Positions 45,365 through 54,045 of a DNA stretch of 64,000 nucleotides are shown in pieces. Location: assembly GCF_003149675.1 (NCBI RefSeq), contig NZ_LWMS01000044.1:1-64000 (forward strand), in the 5' to 3' direction. Below the pieces are notes generated by a model. The model was not told the origin of the DNA. It saw only the letters and a program-made list of their open reading frames with translations, and made no database searches. A program made the position numbers and the translations under genes. How positions within the stretch are numbered: position 1 is the stretch's first letter; the number at the start of each line of letters is the position of its first letter. Source of the DNA: Methanosphaera cuniculi. Its GTDB lineage: Archaea; Methanobacteriota; Methanobacteria; Methanobacteriales; Methanobacteriaceae.

Positions 45365-46972
45365 ATGGCTATTGATTGTAAAACAGTAAATATAAGAAAA
45401 GGAAGTATTGGAGAAGATGTAAAAACATTACAAACCTATCTATCAGAAAAAAAATTATATACAGGAAGTATAGATGGAAAATGTGAAAAATACACAGTAA
45501 ATGCAATAAAAAACCTACAAAAAAAATATAAAAACCTTGCAGTAGATGGAGTATTTGGTCCTATAACATGTATAACTTGTGGAATTAATACAGCAACACC
45601 AACAAATACACCTATAGACACGGGTTGGAAATCACCCGCCACTGTATCACAAGATAGTCGATGGGATGTAATTAATCCTAATTTTGGGTGTTATGAATTT
45701 AATAATCTTAAAGCAATCAAGGTAGCAAATACAAGTTCTAGTGCATATATTCCAACAGATGGTGGAGTAAAAAAAGATTATCATGGTCCTGTAGTGTATG
45801 TAAATAATTTTGGATTTAATATACCTAAAGATGCAACAATTAAAGAAGTATATGTACGTACATGTACTAAATGTGGAAATGGATGGAATGAAGGAGTACA
45901 AACCAAATTATTAAAATTAAAAACTACAGCAAGTACTACAGATTTTGGTGTAGGAAAAGATATAAGTATTCATCCTAAATGGCCATTAAGATCATGGAGA
46001 GATACAACTGGAGGAGGAACGCCTGAAAAATGGGGTGTACAACTCACACCTGAACTTGTGAATAGTACTAATTTTGGATTTGTATATCAATGTACTGGAA
46101 CTCGTGGTGGTGATCATGGGTGGATTATGCCTAGAATTGCTTTTCTTCAGATGAGAATAGTTTATGTTAAAAATAATACAAGTACAACTTCATCACCAGT
46201 TGTAACACCTGATTTTGATTTAGAATTTAGTTTTGAGGATAGTAAAGGAAATCCGCTAGTAGATACGGGGGATGAAAAGAATATTTATATAAGTACAGAT
46301 CCTAAGGATAATAGAGAATTTATTACATTTGTAATTAAGTATATTGAAAAGGATAGTAATAAGAAATATCCAGCAGGGCAAACGCCTATTGTTAATTTAA
46401 AATCGAATTCATTAAAACTTTCACGTAAAAAAAGTTCTACATATCAAACTAAAACATTAAGTGTAAAAGAAATAAATGCAACTTATGATTCAGATGGAAA
46501 AGCAAATAATAGACCTGTATATTATTCTCGTGTTATGATTTCTCCTTATATTACACAGGGTGAATGTAGTTTCACTGTGGAATGTGGAAGTGTTAAAAAA
46601 ACGTTTAAAGTTCCAGTTGATGTGAATATAGATTCAGATACATTAGATATTTCTGATATAAATTTATTAAATTTCATGATGGATGGAACTCAAAGATGTA
46701 TTATTCATTCATGTAAATTTGAGGAATGTAAAGCATATGCTGGTGCAAGTTATGCTACTGTTAATATGCGTGATGATGTTTATCGGACAAATAATACACA
46801 TGATTATGCAAGTAATGAAGCAAGTAAGCCATGTAAATTTAAGGATGATTTTAGTAAGTGTCCTCATCGTAGTAAGGATCTTAAAGCATGTCCATTTACT
46901 AAAACAAAATATTGTTATGGTGCAGGATATGTGGACTTGTATGCTGAAGTTAATAGATGTAAATTAAATTAA
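45365..46972 (+). CDS. Wall-binding fibre protein with N-terminal PG-binding-like domain
   Basis: Residues 5-75 form a PG_binding_1-like domain (VKTLQTYLSEKKLYTGSIDG, then VDGVFGPITC). It is close to that of the next gene, so the two share a duplicated N-terminus. Residues about 85-270 form a beta-rich module with Trp and Gly. The C-terminal ~100 residues (from about 435) contain MMDGTQRCIIHSCKFEECKA and several Cys pairs (C-PH, C-PF), a Cys-rich beta-helix cap-like segment similar to the end of the preceding gene. It likely attaches the particle to pseudomurein or acts as a spike. A ribosome site (ATAGGAG) lies inside the previous gene. Confidence 0.68.
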   Translation: MAIDCKTVNIRKGSIGEDVKTLQTYLSEKKLYTGSIDGKCEKYTVNAIKNLQKKYKNLAVDGVFGPITCITCGINTATPTNTPIDTGWKSPATVSQDSRWDVINPNFGCYEFNNLKAIKVANTSSSAYIPTDGGVKKDYHGPVVYVNNFGFNIPKDATIKEVYVRTCTKCGNGWNEGVQTKLLKLKTTASTTDFGVGKDISIHPKWPLRSWRDTTGGGTPEKWGVQLTPELVNSTNFGFVYQCTGTRGGDHGWIMPRIAFLQMRIVYVKNNTSTTSSPVVTPDFDLEFSFEDSKGNPLVDTGDEKNIYISTDPKDNREFITFVIKYIEKDSNKKYPAGQTPIVNLKSNSLKLSRKKSSTYQTKTLSVKEINATYDSDGKANNRPVYYSRVMISPYITQGECSFTVECGSVKKTFKVPVDVNIDSDTLDISDINLLNFMMDGTQRCIIHSCKFEECKAYAGASYATVNMRDDVYRTNNTHDYASNEASKPCKFKDDFSKCPHRSKDLKACPFTKTKYCYGAGYVDLYAEVNRCKLN

Positions 46973-46997
46973 AAAAAAATAAAAGGGGATTTTAGGG

Positions 46998-48059
46998 TTG
47001 TTAGATTGTAATAAAATAAATATAAGAAAGGAAAGTAAAGGAAACGATGTTAAGGAATTACAAACGTATCTTACATTCCGAGGGTATTATGATGGAAAAA
47101 TAGATGGTAGTTGTGGAGATTATACAGTAAGTGCAATAAAGAAACTACAAAAAGCAGTAGGTGGACTAGTAGTTGATGGAATATTTGGACCTCTTACATG
47201 TAAAGTAAGTGGAATTAATGGACGTGATATAAGTGGTACAAGTCAAACAATAGATCTTGATATTTGGAAGAATATGATGACACGATATGATAATTTCTTT
47301 AAACAACATGGACAAGAACCAGTTATATGTTACATTAATTATACTACAAAATATGAATATATAACAAATACGAAATATCAAGATATCAAAAAAAGATATG
47401 ATACATATATTAAAGAAAATGGAAGAGAACCAAAATTTGTATACATTAATAAAACACAAATAACTCAACCAAATACAACTACAAATAAACCATCAACTAA
47501 TACAATAATTACTTATTTTTCAAGTACTCCACATTATACAAGTCAAGGATGTAACAGGTTAGGACAGTGTACACCATATTATTGTGGTGTTCATTCATTA
47601 CATCAAGTACTACGTAAGTTTGGTATAACAGATTATAGTGAAAGTACACTTGCTGCATGGGCTGGTACAACAACAGCAGGGACAAGTCATGGTGGAATTA
47701 ATACGGCAATAAAAAAAGTGAATAGTAAAAAAGGAACTAATATAGAAATAAAATGGTTAAATTTTTCAGATCTTGGTAATACTACTAGTGCAAGATTTAA
47801 GGAATTAGGAAGACGTATTAATAATAGTAATTGTGATTGTATTGTACATAATCTTTATCGTAACCGGTATGGTCATTATGAAACAATACATAGTATTAAC
47901 ACTAAAACACAGAATGTTCAAGTACTTAATAGTCTTGGTACACGTACAGGTAGTTCTTATAAGGGATATATTGAAAATAGAAGTTTTAGTACTTTTCAAT
48001 CATATATCAGTAATACCCCTGGTGGTCAGCCTAGTATTGGATTAATTACTAAAAAATAG
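46998..48059 (+). CDS. Pseudomurein endoisopeptidase (PeiW/PeiP-like, peptidase C71)
   Basis: This enzyme should cleave the peptide crosslinks of pseudomurein and cause lysis or local wall opening. Start is TTG after AGGGGATTTTAGGG. Residues 5-72 are a PG_binding_1-like domain; about 85-151 hold two pseudomurein-binding-type repeats (TRYDNFFKQHGQEPVICYIN and KRYDTYIKENGREPKFVYIN). After a Thr/Asn linker, residues 170-353 are a C39/C71-like cysteine peptidase: catalytic Cys196 in YYCGVHSLHQ and His293 in RYGHYETIH. The third position seems to be Asn311 in VLNSLG, where an Asp might be expected. Usual Pei proteins are about 280-300 residues, so the extra wall-binding domain is notable. Confidence 0.88.
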   Translation: MLDCNKINIRKESKGNDVKELQTYLTFRGYYDGKIDGSCGDYTVSAIKKLQKAVGGLVVDGIFGPLTCKVSGINGRDISGTSQTIDLDIWKNMMTRYDNFFKQHGQEPVICYINYTTKYEYITNTKYQDIKKRYDTYIKENGREPKFVYINKTQITQPNTTTNKPSTNTIITYFSSTPHYTSQGCNRLGQCTPYYCGVHSLHQVLRKFGITDYSESTLAAWAGTTTAGTSHGGINTAIKKVNSKKGTNIEIKWLNFSDLGNTTSARFKELGRRINNSNCDCIVHNLYRNRYGHYETIHSINTKTQNVQVLNSLGTRTGSSYKGYIENRSFSTFQSYISNTPGGQPSIGLITKK

Positions 48060-48076
48060 ATAGGATTTGGTTAGTT

Positions 48077-48190
48077 ATGGATTTAAAATTAGATTTTGAA
48101 GTATTTATAAATAAAATTAGAAATAAATTTAATCGTCCACGTAAGGATGATATTATCGAAGAAGATAGTAATGGGGAATACGTCCAATAA
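48077..48190 (+). CDS. 37-residue hypothetical protein after the endoisopeptidase
   Basis: A short frame starts 17 bases after the endoisopeptidase gene. It encodes a basic helix followed by an acidic tail (RNKFNRPRKDDIIEEDSNGE). There is no clear ribosome site. It is the last + strand viral frame. No family is recognised, and it may be a small accessory protein or chance. Confidence 0.4.
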   Translation: MDLKLDFEVFINKIRNKFNRPRKDDIIEEDSNGEYVQ

Positions 48191-48225
48191 ATTATATGTT
48201 TTATCTTCTCCTCCCCACTTTTTTT

Positions 48226-48357
48226 TTAATTTTCTTTTTTTAATTCATGGAGTGCTTCAGCTATTTCTTTTAGATATTTATTTGTATTTCGTAGTTCTTC
48301 TATCAAGTTACCTTTTATTTTAAAGTCAACATATTGACAATCTTTACTATCTAACAT
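48226..48357 (-). CDS. 43-residue minus-strand small protein near the provirus end
   Basis: Reading leftwards from ATG 48357, a 43-residue helical protein is encoded: MLDSKDCQYVDFKIKGNLIE at its start and a basic/acidic amphipathic helix ending LHELKKEN. It is the only minus-strand frame of coding quality in the virus region, next to the host border. It has no long T/A bias. It could be a lysogeny-related small protein or part of a host small gene. No family is recognised. Confidence 0.45.
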   Translation of the reverse strand: MLDSKDCQYVDFKIKGNLIEELRNTNKYLKEIAEALHELKKEN

Positions 48358-48410
48358 ATTTATTGTTTTTATAATTTTTAGTATTTATGAGTATTACTTA
48401 GAATGTATAA

Positions 48411-48450
48411 AGTTATGTCAAAACAAGAGTAAAACCTAACAGTACTGTAA
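48411..48450. other. Probable right attachment junction (attR) zone
   Basis: The in-frame stop at 48408-48410 precedes open host coding sequence, and residues from about 48450 onward already fit the middle of an A24 prepilin peptidase. The virus/host junction should therefore lie close to here. The core sequence cannot be fixed without the left end. A stretch around AGTACTGTAAGTAATTTACT (48441-48460) has dyad character and could be part of the core. Confidence 0.4.
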
Positions 48451-49142
48451 GTAATTTACTTTCAACTCTTCCAATTTTATGTATAATTGTAGTATATGAA
48501 ATAATTAAAAACAAGCCACATTTAATAGGTAAATTAAAAGAATCATTTAATATTTATGAAACACTTTTTAATTTAAACATATTATTTATAATAAATATAA
48601 TTTTAAGCATGCTTCATATAGATACAATTATAAAATATGCCCTAATTTGCATAATATTATATATTGTAAATAAGAAAATACCAAAAAAACACACCAAAAT
48701 TATGACAATAACAACACTAATTGTAATAATAACAATAACACCACAACTATTAAAATCATACATAATAACATTTTTAATACTGGAGTTTATCACAACTTTC
48801 ATATACATAATGAAACACAAACTACTAGATGTAATTTTAACTAAAAATTACACAATAAATAACTTATCTGAAGGAATGCTTCTTGCACAACCTCTTATAA
48901 ATACACAACATAAATACACATTTAACAATAATTATGAATCTGGAAATATAGTTCTTAAAAATAATATCTATGGCTTAGAAGAAAAAGATATAACATTACT
49001 TAAAAAACTAGAAGATGAAAATTATATAACACATGTTCCAATTAAAAAAACCATTTGTTTTGCACCATTTATACAAGTAGGTGTAATATTAACAATTCTA
49101 TTTGGAAATATTATAACAACAATAATAGGTGCTATACTATGA
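48411..49142 (+). pseudogene. Prepilin peptidase (A24 family) C-terminal remnant, 5' end lost at provirus border
   Basis: The frame is open from 48411 but has no start codon until an internal ATG at 48609. Translation gives STVSNLLSTLPILCIIVVYE, further membrane helices, then a soluble C-terminal segment with NLSEGMLLAQPL and GLEEKDITLLKKLED, then ICFAPFIQVGVILTILFGN. This is the archaeal A24 C-terminal pattern (EppA/FlaK-like). The N-terminal half with the first Asp and the GxGD motif is missing. The following gene is a class III signal peptide substrate of this enzyme, and stop and start overlap (ATGA). The missing half should lie at the other end of the provirus. From ATG 48609 a 177-residue inactive fragment could still be made. 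Confidence 0.75.
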
Positions 49143-49606
49143 ATAATAAAGGACAAATAACACTTGAATATATGCTGATATTTTTCATGTCAATAATTAT
49201 AATTACAACAGTTGTACTTCCATTTTTATGTGATGAAATTGATACAGTAGATGATATTAAAACTACTATGCAAACTAAAGCTATGCTTAATGAACTTTCA
49301 AGTAATATAAATATGGTATATTCATCAGAATATGGAACATCTAAAAATATTGCAATAAAAACACCTTCAAGGCTAAATTTATCATACACACAAAATGGAT
49401 CAAGAAATTATATTTCAACATACATTACACTAAATAATAATTCAAGACGTTGGGTTGGTGTTGAAGTTCCATGCAGTATATCATTTGCAAATAAGCCTAA
49501 CTATAGATATACAGTTGTTAAAAATAATTGGTGGTATTATAATACAGAGGTTAAATGGATAAAATCAGATGATGGTAGTATGAGTATTAATATAAATTTT
49601 AAATAA
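49139..49606 (+). CDS. Class III signal peptide pilin-like protein
   Basis: The 155-residue protein starts with NNKGQITLEYMLIFFMSIII, the class III signal peptide (QxxxEY followed by a hydrophobic helix) that archaeal prepilin peptidases (EppA) cut before Gln. The remainder is a soluble beta-rich domain with several aromatic residues. It overlaps the end of the truncated peptidase gene, its probable processing enzyme. Methanobacteriales use such proteins as pilins or surface filaments. If the peptidase is disrupted, processing would need another A24 enzyme. Confidence 0.82.
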   Translation: MNNKGQITLEYMLIFFMSIIIITTVVLPFLCDEIDTVDDIKTTMQTKAMLNELSSNINMVYSSEYGTSKNIAIKTPSRLNLSYTQNGSRNYISTYITLNNNSRRWVGVEVPCSISFANKPNYRYTVVKNNWWYYNTEVKWIKSDDGSMSININFK

Positions 49607-49679
49607 AAAAAAAGAGAAAGTTAATAAAAAAAAATAATGAAAAAAAAATAGAAGTATAAAATGAAAAAGGAGAAGGAGT

Positions 49680-50414
49680 TTATTTTTTTATATCTTCTCG
49701 TTTTATTTTTTTAATTGTTGCTTGTTTTAAATCACGTAATTCCTTGTATGCTACTGATGTTTTTTTAACCTCATCTTCTTCATCATCAAATACTACTTTT
49801 TCTAGTTTTTCTTGACGTAGGATGAGTGTTGTTAGTATATCTGTAATTGGATCTGGTATTTTTCCATGTTCAAGGTCATGATTATTATTTTTATCTTTAC
49901 GTAGTGATTCTAGTGTTTTTCCTGGTATTCCTACTATTGTAGAATTTGGTGGTGCTGGTTTTGTTACTACAGATCCTGCCCCGATTTTACAGTTTTCACC
50001 TATTTCTATATCTCCTAGTACTATTGCATTTGTTCCTACTACTACGTTATTTCCTATTGTTGGATGTCTTTTTTTATTTTCAAGACTTGTTCCACCAAGT
50101 ACTACTCCTTTATATAGTAGTACATCATCTCCTACAATTGTTGTTTCTCCAATTACTACTCCCATTCCATGATCTATGAAAAATCGTCTTCCTATTGTTG
50201 CACCAGGATGTATTTCTATTCCTGTGAAGAATCGATTTATATGGGAGATAAATCTTCCTGCAAGTTTATGTCCACGTACCCAGAACCAGTGTGCTATTTT
50301 ATGAAACCATATAGCATGAAGTCCAGGATAACATAGAATTACTTCTACTGTACTTTTTGCAGCTGGATCATTTGAAAAAACAGTTTGTATATCTTCTCGT
50401 ATTCCCTCAAACAT
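49680..50414 (-). CDS. cysE: Serine O-acetyltransferase
   Basis: It makes O-acetylserine from serine and acetyl-CoA, the first step of cysteine synthesis. The 244-residue chain has a short N-terminal helical part ([17 protein letters not shown]) and a left-handed hexapeptide beta-helix (about 68-170) including [24 protein letters not shown] with the catalytic His, and [15 protein letters not shown]. The last ~70 residues are a charged helical extension beyond the usual EpsC-type end. It is convergent with the pilin gene across a 73-base A-rich gap. Its promoter should lie in 50415-50690, shared with the divergent glutamate synthase gene. Confidence 0.93.
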   Translation of the reverse strand: MFEGIREDIQTVFSNDPAAKSTVEVILCYPGLHAIWFHKIAHWFWVRGHKLAGRFISHINRFFTGIEIHPGATIGRRFFIDHGMGVVIGETTIVGDDVLLYKGVVLGGTSLENKKRHPTIGNNVVVGTNAIVLGDIEIGENCKIGAGSVVTKPAPPNSTIVGIPGKTLESLRKDKNNNHDLEHGKIPDPITDILTTLILRQEKLEKVVFDDEEDEVKKTSVAYKELRDLKQATIKKIKREDIKK

Positions 50415-50690
50415 TTTACTTCTTAATCCCCATTAATTATGATATGTCCTTATTTTTTTGTTAGTAGTTTAACTAATTATACTTATTTTTTATAGTTTTT
50501 AATTAATATTTATTTAGTTAATATAATTTAATAAATAAAACTTTTTAATATTACCTTATACAAATACTAGGATAATACTTAAAAAAAAATAAATCTTAGT
50601 TTAATATACTAATAAACTAGCATATGTTATTTTTTTTTATTATAAAAGAGAAATTAAATAAGAATAAAAAAAAAGTATAGGTGATTAAAA

Positions 50691-52139
50691 ATGAGATATC
50701 AATGTCCAAACTGTGGATACATATATGATGAAGAAAAAGAAGGAGCACCACTACGAAGTATGAAAAATTGTCCTGTGTGTGGTCTTTCAACAGCATCATT
50801 TATACCAATAGATGAAAATGGAAATGAAATAACAGACTTTGAAGAAAAAGAAGAAGTAGATGTAAAAGAAACTAAAAAAACACAAGATGATAAAAAAGAA
50901 GAAAACTCAAATTCAATGCTTTCATTTCCTGAAAAATATGAAAAAAATGAACCTGGTATAAGATATATGGACTTAATACATGATCTTAGTGAATATCCAG
51001 TAAGTGTAATATCTGCAATGGCTACAGATTTTCCAATGCCTTCATGGGATGATATACTAATACTTGGAAATCAACTAAATCCATTACCACTAGATGAAGA
51101 TGCACCAGTTAAAACAACAACAATCATAGGTCCTAATGCTAAAAAACCATTAGTAATTGAAAATCCTGCATTTGTATCACATATGTCATTTGGAGCAATA
51201 TCCGAAGAAGCAAAAGAAGCACTAGCAAAAGGAAGTGCTGATGCAAAAACAGCAATGTGCAGTGGAGAAGGAGGAGTACTTCCCCAGATAAAAGATGAAT
51301 CATACAAATATATCTTTGAATATGTACCAAATCAATATAGTGTAACTGAAGAAAATCTTAAAACATCAGATGCAATAGAAATTAAGATAGGACAAGCAAC
51401 AAAACCAGGAATGGGTGGATTACTTCCTGCATCTAAGGTAACAGAACAAATAGCAAAAATACGTGGTAAACCTGTAGGTGAAGATATACTTTCTCCTTCA
51501 ACATTTCCAAATATACAATCAAGAGAAGATCTTAGAAATGTTGTAGATGAACTTAGAGATAGATCAAATGGAAGACCAATAGGAGTTAAAATAGCAGCAA
51601 ATCGTATTGAAGAGGATCTTGAATTTATTAGTTATTCAGGTTGTGATTATATAACAATAGATGGACGTGGTGGTGCTACAGGTGCAAGTCCAAAATTAAT
51701 GCGAGATTCAACTAGTGTACCTACTATATATGCTCTTTATCGTAGTCGTAAATATATGGATGAACATGGTATGGATCAATCACTAGTAATTACAGGAGGT
51801 TTACGTGTTTCAACTGATATTGCAAAAGCACTTGCAATGGGAGCTGATGCTGTAGCTCTTGCAACTGCATCTTTAATGTCTATTGGATGTCAACAATATC
51901 GTGCATGTAGCTCAGGTACATGTCCAATAGGAATTGCAACACAGGATCCAGAACTACGTAAAAGATTTAAAGTAGATATTGGAGCTAAACGTTTAACTAA
52001 CTTCTTTAATGTAACACTTGAAGAACTTAAATCAATATCACGTATAACAGGACATGATGATATACATGATCTTAATATATCTGATATTGCAACATTTAAT
52101 GAAAATATCTCAAATTATACAAATATTAAACATATGTAG
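50691..52139 (+). CDS. gltB: Archaeal-type glutamate synthase, FMN/Fe-S domain with rubredoxin-like N-terminus
   Basis: The 482-residue protein corresponds to the central synthase domain of large GltB proteins, as encoded separately in methanogens. The N-terminus is a rubredoxin-like metal site: C5PNCG8 and CPVCG (about 28-32). The FMN-binding barrel shows SHMSFGAISEEAKEAL (about 163-178), KIGQATKPGMGGLLPA and DGRGGATGASP (about 324-334). A Cys cluster, GCQQYRACSSGTCPIGIATQ (about 402-421), holds the [3Fe-4S] centre. It makes glutamate from 2-oxoglutarate and ammonia derived from glutamine with partner subunits elsewhere. It is a monocistronic gene with a T-rich tail. Confidence 0.92.
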   Translation: MRYQCPNCGYIYDEEKEGAPLRSMKNCPVCGLSTASFIPIDENGNEITDFEEKEEVDVKETKKTQDDKKEENSNSMLSFPEKYEKNEPGIRYMDLIHDLSEYPVSVISAMATDFPMPSWDDILILGNQLNPLPLDEDAPVKTTTIIGPNAKKPLVIENPAFVSHMSFGAISEEAKEALAKGSADAKTAMCSGEGGVLPQIKDESYKYIFEYVPNQYSVTEENLKTSDAIEIKIGQATKPGMGGLLPASKVTEQIAKIRGKPVGEDILSPSTFPNIQSREDLRNVVDELRDRSNGRPIGVKIAANRIEEDLEFISYSGCDYITIDGRGGATGASPKLMRDSTSVPTIYALYRSRKYMDEHGMDQSLVITGGLRVSTDIAKALAMGADAVALATASLMSIGCQQYRACSSGTCPIGIATQDPELRKRFKVDIGAKRLTNFFNVTLEELKSISRITGHDDIHDLNISDIATFNENISNYTNIKHM

Positions 52140-52341
52140 ATGAAGATTTTTACATCACCCCCTTTATTTTTTTTCATTATTTTTTTAAATAAATTTCATG
52201 ATTTATTATACTCTTTATATACTTTATTTTATTTTTTCAAAAATTTTTAAATATAATTATTAATAATGATAAAAAACAAATATATTAACATACCTCAAAA
52301 AAATATAAAAATTATAAAAAAAATAAGGAGTTTACTAAAAT

Positions 52342-53202
52342 ATGAATATAAAAATAGATGAAATATCAGAAAATCTTAAACAAATAAAAGAAAAAAGCCC
52401 GCTTATACATTGTATAACAAATGTGGTGACAGTGCGTGACTGTGCAAATACACTACTTGCCATAGGAGCATCACCAATAATGGCAAATGAACCAGATGAA
52501 GCATCAGATATAACATCAATAGCAAACTCCCTTGTGATAAACATAGGAACATTAACTAAAGAACAAATAAAAACAATGCAAAAATCAGCAAAAACAGCAA
52601 AAGACAACAATATTCCTATAATACTAGATCCTGTAGGAATTGGAGTAAGTGAAATACGAAATCAAACATCAATAGATATAATAAAAGAAGTAAAACCAAC
52701 CATAATACGAGGAAACTTATCTGAAATTAAAGCTGTAGCAATGTTATATGGAATACTTGATGAATGTAACAAAGCAAAAGGAGTAGATGTAGCAGAAACA
52801 GATATAATAAGTCCTGAAACACTAAAATCAAACAGTATATTAATTAAGAAAATAGCAGAAAAACTAGATACAACAATCGCAGTATCAGGACCTATTGACA
52901 TAATATCAGATGGAAATGATGTATATACAATTGATAATGGTGATCAAATGCTATCTAAAATCACAGGAGCAGGTTGTATGTTAACATCCATCATGGGAGG
53001 ATATGCTGCAATAACAAACTCACTAGATGCTGCAATATGTGCAACATTAACTATGGATATAGCAGGTGAAATAGCAGCAAAACAAACCATAGCAAACAAT
53101 CAAGGAACAGGATCATTTGGAATATATCTAATGGATGAATTCTACAATATGGATATGGAAAAAATATTAACATATGCAAAAATCAAAAAACAAGAACTAT
53201 AA
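52342..53202 (+). CDS. thiM: Hydroxyethylthiazole kinase
   Basis: ThiM phosphorylates 4-methyl-5-(2-hydroxyethyl)thiazole for thiamine salvage. The 286-residue protein shows SPLIHCITNVVTVRDCANTL (about 19-38), ANEPDEA (about 50-56), DPVGIGVSEIRNQ (about 94-106), RGNLSEI and the active-site loop SKITGAGCMLTS (about 207-218), all family hallmarks. It is followed 8 bases on by thiE, forming a two-gene salvage operon. A good ribosome site (AAGGAG) precedes it. No thiamine riboswitch is recognisable upstream. Confidence 0.95.
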   Translation: MNIKIDEISENLKQIKEKSPLIHCITNVVTVRDCANTLLAIGASPIMANEPDEASDITSIANSLVINIGTLTKEQIKTMQKSAKTAKDNNIPIILDPVGIGVSEIRNQTSIDIIKEVKPTIIRGNLSEIKAVAMLYGILDECNKAKGVDVAETDIISPETLKSNSILIKKIAEKLDTTIAVSGPIDIISDGNDVYTIDNGDQMLSKITGAGCMLTSIMGGYAAITNSLDAAICATLTMDIAGEIAAKQTIANNQGTGSFGIYLMDEFYNMDMEKILTYAKIKKQEL

Positions 53203-53222
53203 AATAGGAGATGAAAAATAAA

Positions 53223-53855
53223 ATGTCAAAACAAGTAGATTACACATTATATCTAGTAACAGATCAGTTTGATTTTACAGAAGATGAATTTCTTAAAATA
53301 ATTGAAGAAGCATTAAAAGGTGGAGTTACTATACTTCAACTACGTGAAAAAGACTCAACAACAAAGGACTTCTATAAACTTGCAGTAAAGGTTAAAGAAA
53401 TTACAGATAAATATGAAGTACCATTAATAATTAATGATAGAATTGATATAGCACTAGCTGTAGATGCAGCAGGAGTTCACCTAGGACAAGATGACATGCC
53501 ATGTAAAATAGCACGCCAAATACTAGGACCTGATAAAATAATCGGAATAAGTGCAGAAAAATACATCTATGCAATAACAGCACAAAATGATGGAGCAGAC
53601 TATCTAGGAGTAGGAGCAATCAGACCAACACCAACAAAAACAGACTGTATGAAAATACCAGAAGAAGACCTACAAAAAGTACAACAAAACATAACAATAC
53701 CACACGTTGCAATAGGTGGAGTAAAACTAGATAACACAAAACAAGTAATGGAGGATTATAACTTTAGTGGAGTATCAGTAGTATCAGCAATAATGCTAGC
53801 TGAAGATCCACAACAAGCAGCACGTAACTTCATTGAAATAATTAAGGATAATTGA
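53223..53855 (+). CDS. thiE: Thiamine-phosphate synthase
   Basis: ThiE joins the thiazole phosphate (from ThiM) with HMP-pyrophosphate to give thiamine phosphate. From ATG 53223 it has 210 residues; an ATG at 53211 lies directly on the AGGAG ribosome site and is less likely. Family motifs are YLVTD, GVTILQLREKDSTTKDF (about 34-50), INDRIDIALAVDAAGVHLGQ (about 70-89), and GADYLGVGAIRPTPTKTD (about 125-142). It is co-transcribed with thiM. Confidence 0.95.
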   Translation: MSKQVDYTLYLVTDQFDFTEDEFLKIIEEALKGGVTILQLREKDSTTKDFYKLAVKVKEITDKYEVPLIINDRIDIALAVDAAGVHLGQDDMPCKIARQILGPDKIIGISAEKYIYAITAQNDGADYLGVGAIRPTPTKTDCMKIPEEDLQKVQQNITIPHVAIGGVKLDNTKQVMEDYNFSGVSVVSAIMLAEDPQQAARNFIEIIKDN

Positions 53856-54045
53856 ATTTTCACTTATATATAATTTGAAAAAAGTAATACTTTTACCACT
53901 AAAAATAGTAAAAAAGTAATAACTTTATTAATAATAAAAGATAGATTTAATAGCAACAAAACAAAAAAAAATTAATACAAATCAAATAAGAAAAAAAATC
54001 ATAACCACCACACCTTAACAAAAAAAAATATAGAAGTGATAAACA

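Larger units (their letters stand above)
1..48410. mobile_element. Tailed provirus with contractile tail (left end outside window)
   Basis: An almost unbroken + strand array runs from a primase through nucleotide metabolism, terminase, portal, capsid, sheath, tube, tape measure, baseplate and fibres to a pseudomurein endoisopeptidase. This is the order of a head-tailed virus. No integrase or left attachment site is visible, so the element continues beyond position 1. The right limit is placed where an in-frame stop (48408-48410) is followed by the open remnant of a host prepilin peptidase gene. Structural genes all look intact, so the element may be functional. Border position and functionality are inferences; the viral nature is clear. 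Confidence 0.93.

Noticed and set aside
31651-48059. Diversity-generating retroelement or invertible fibre cassette
   Set aside because: No reverse transcriptase, template repeat or invertase/recombinase gene is visible in the window, and no long inverted repeats flank the fibre genes.
52140-52341. Thiamine riboswitch upstream of thiM
   Set aside because: I looked for the conserved CUGAGA and ACCUGA-type elements and did not see them; the region is A+T-rich without a plausible fold.
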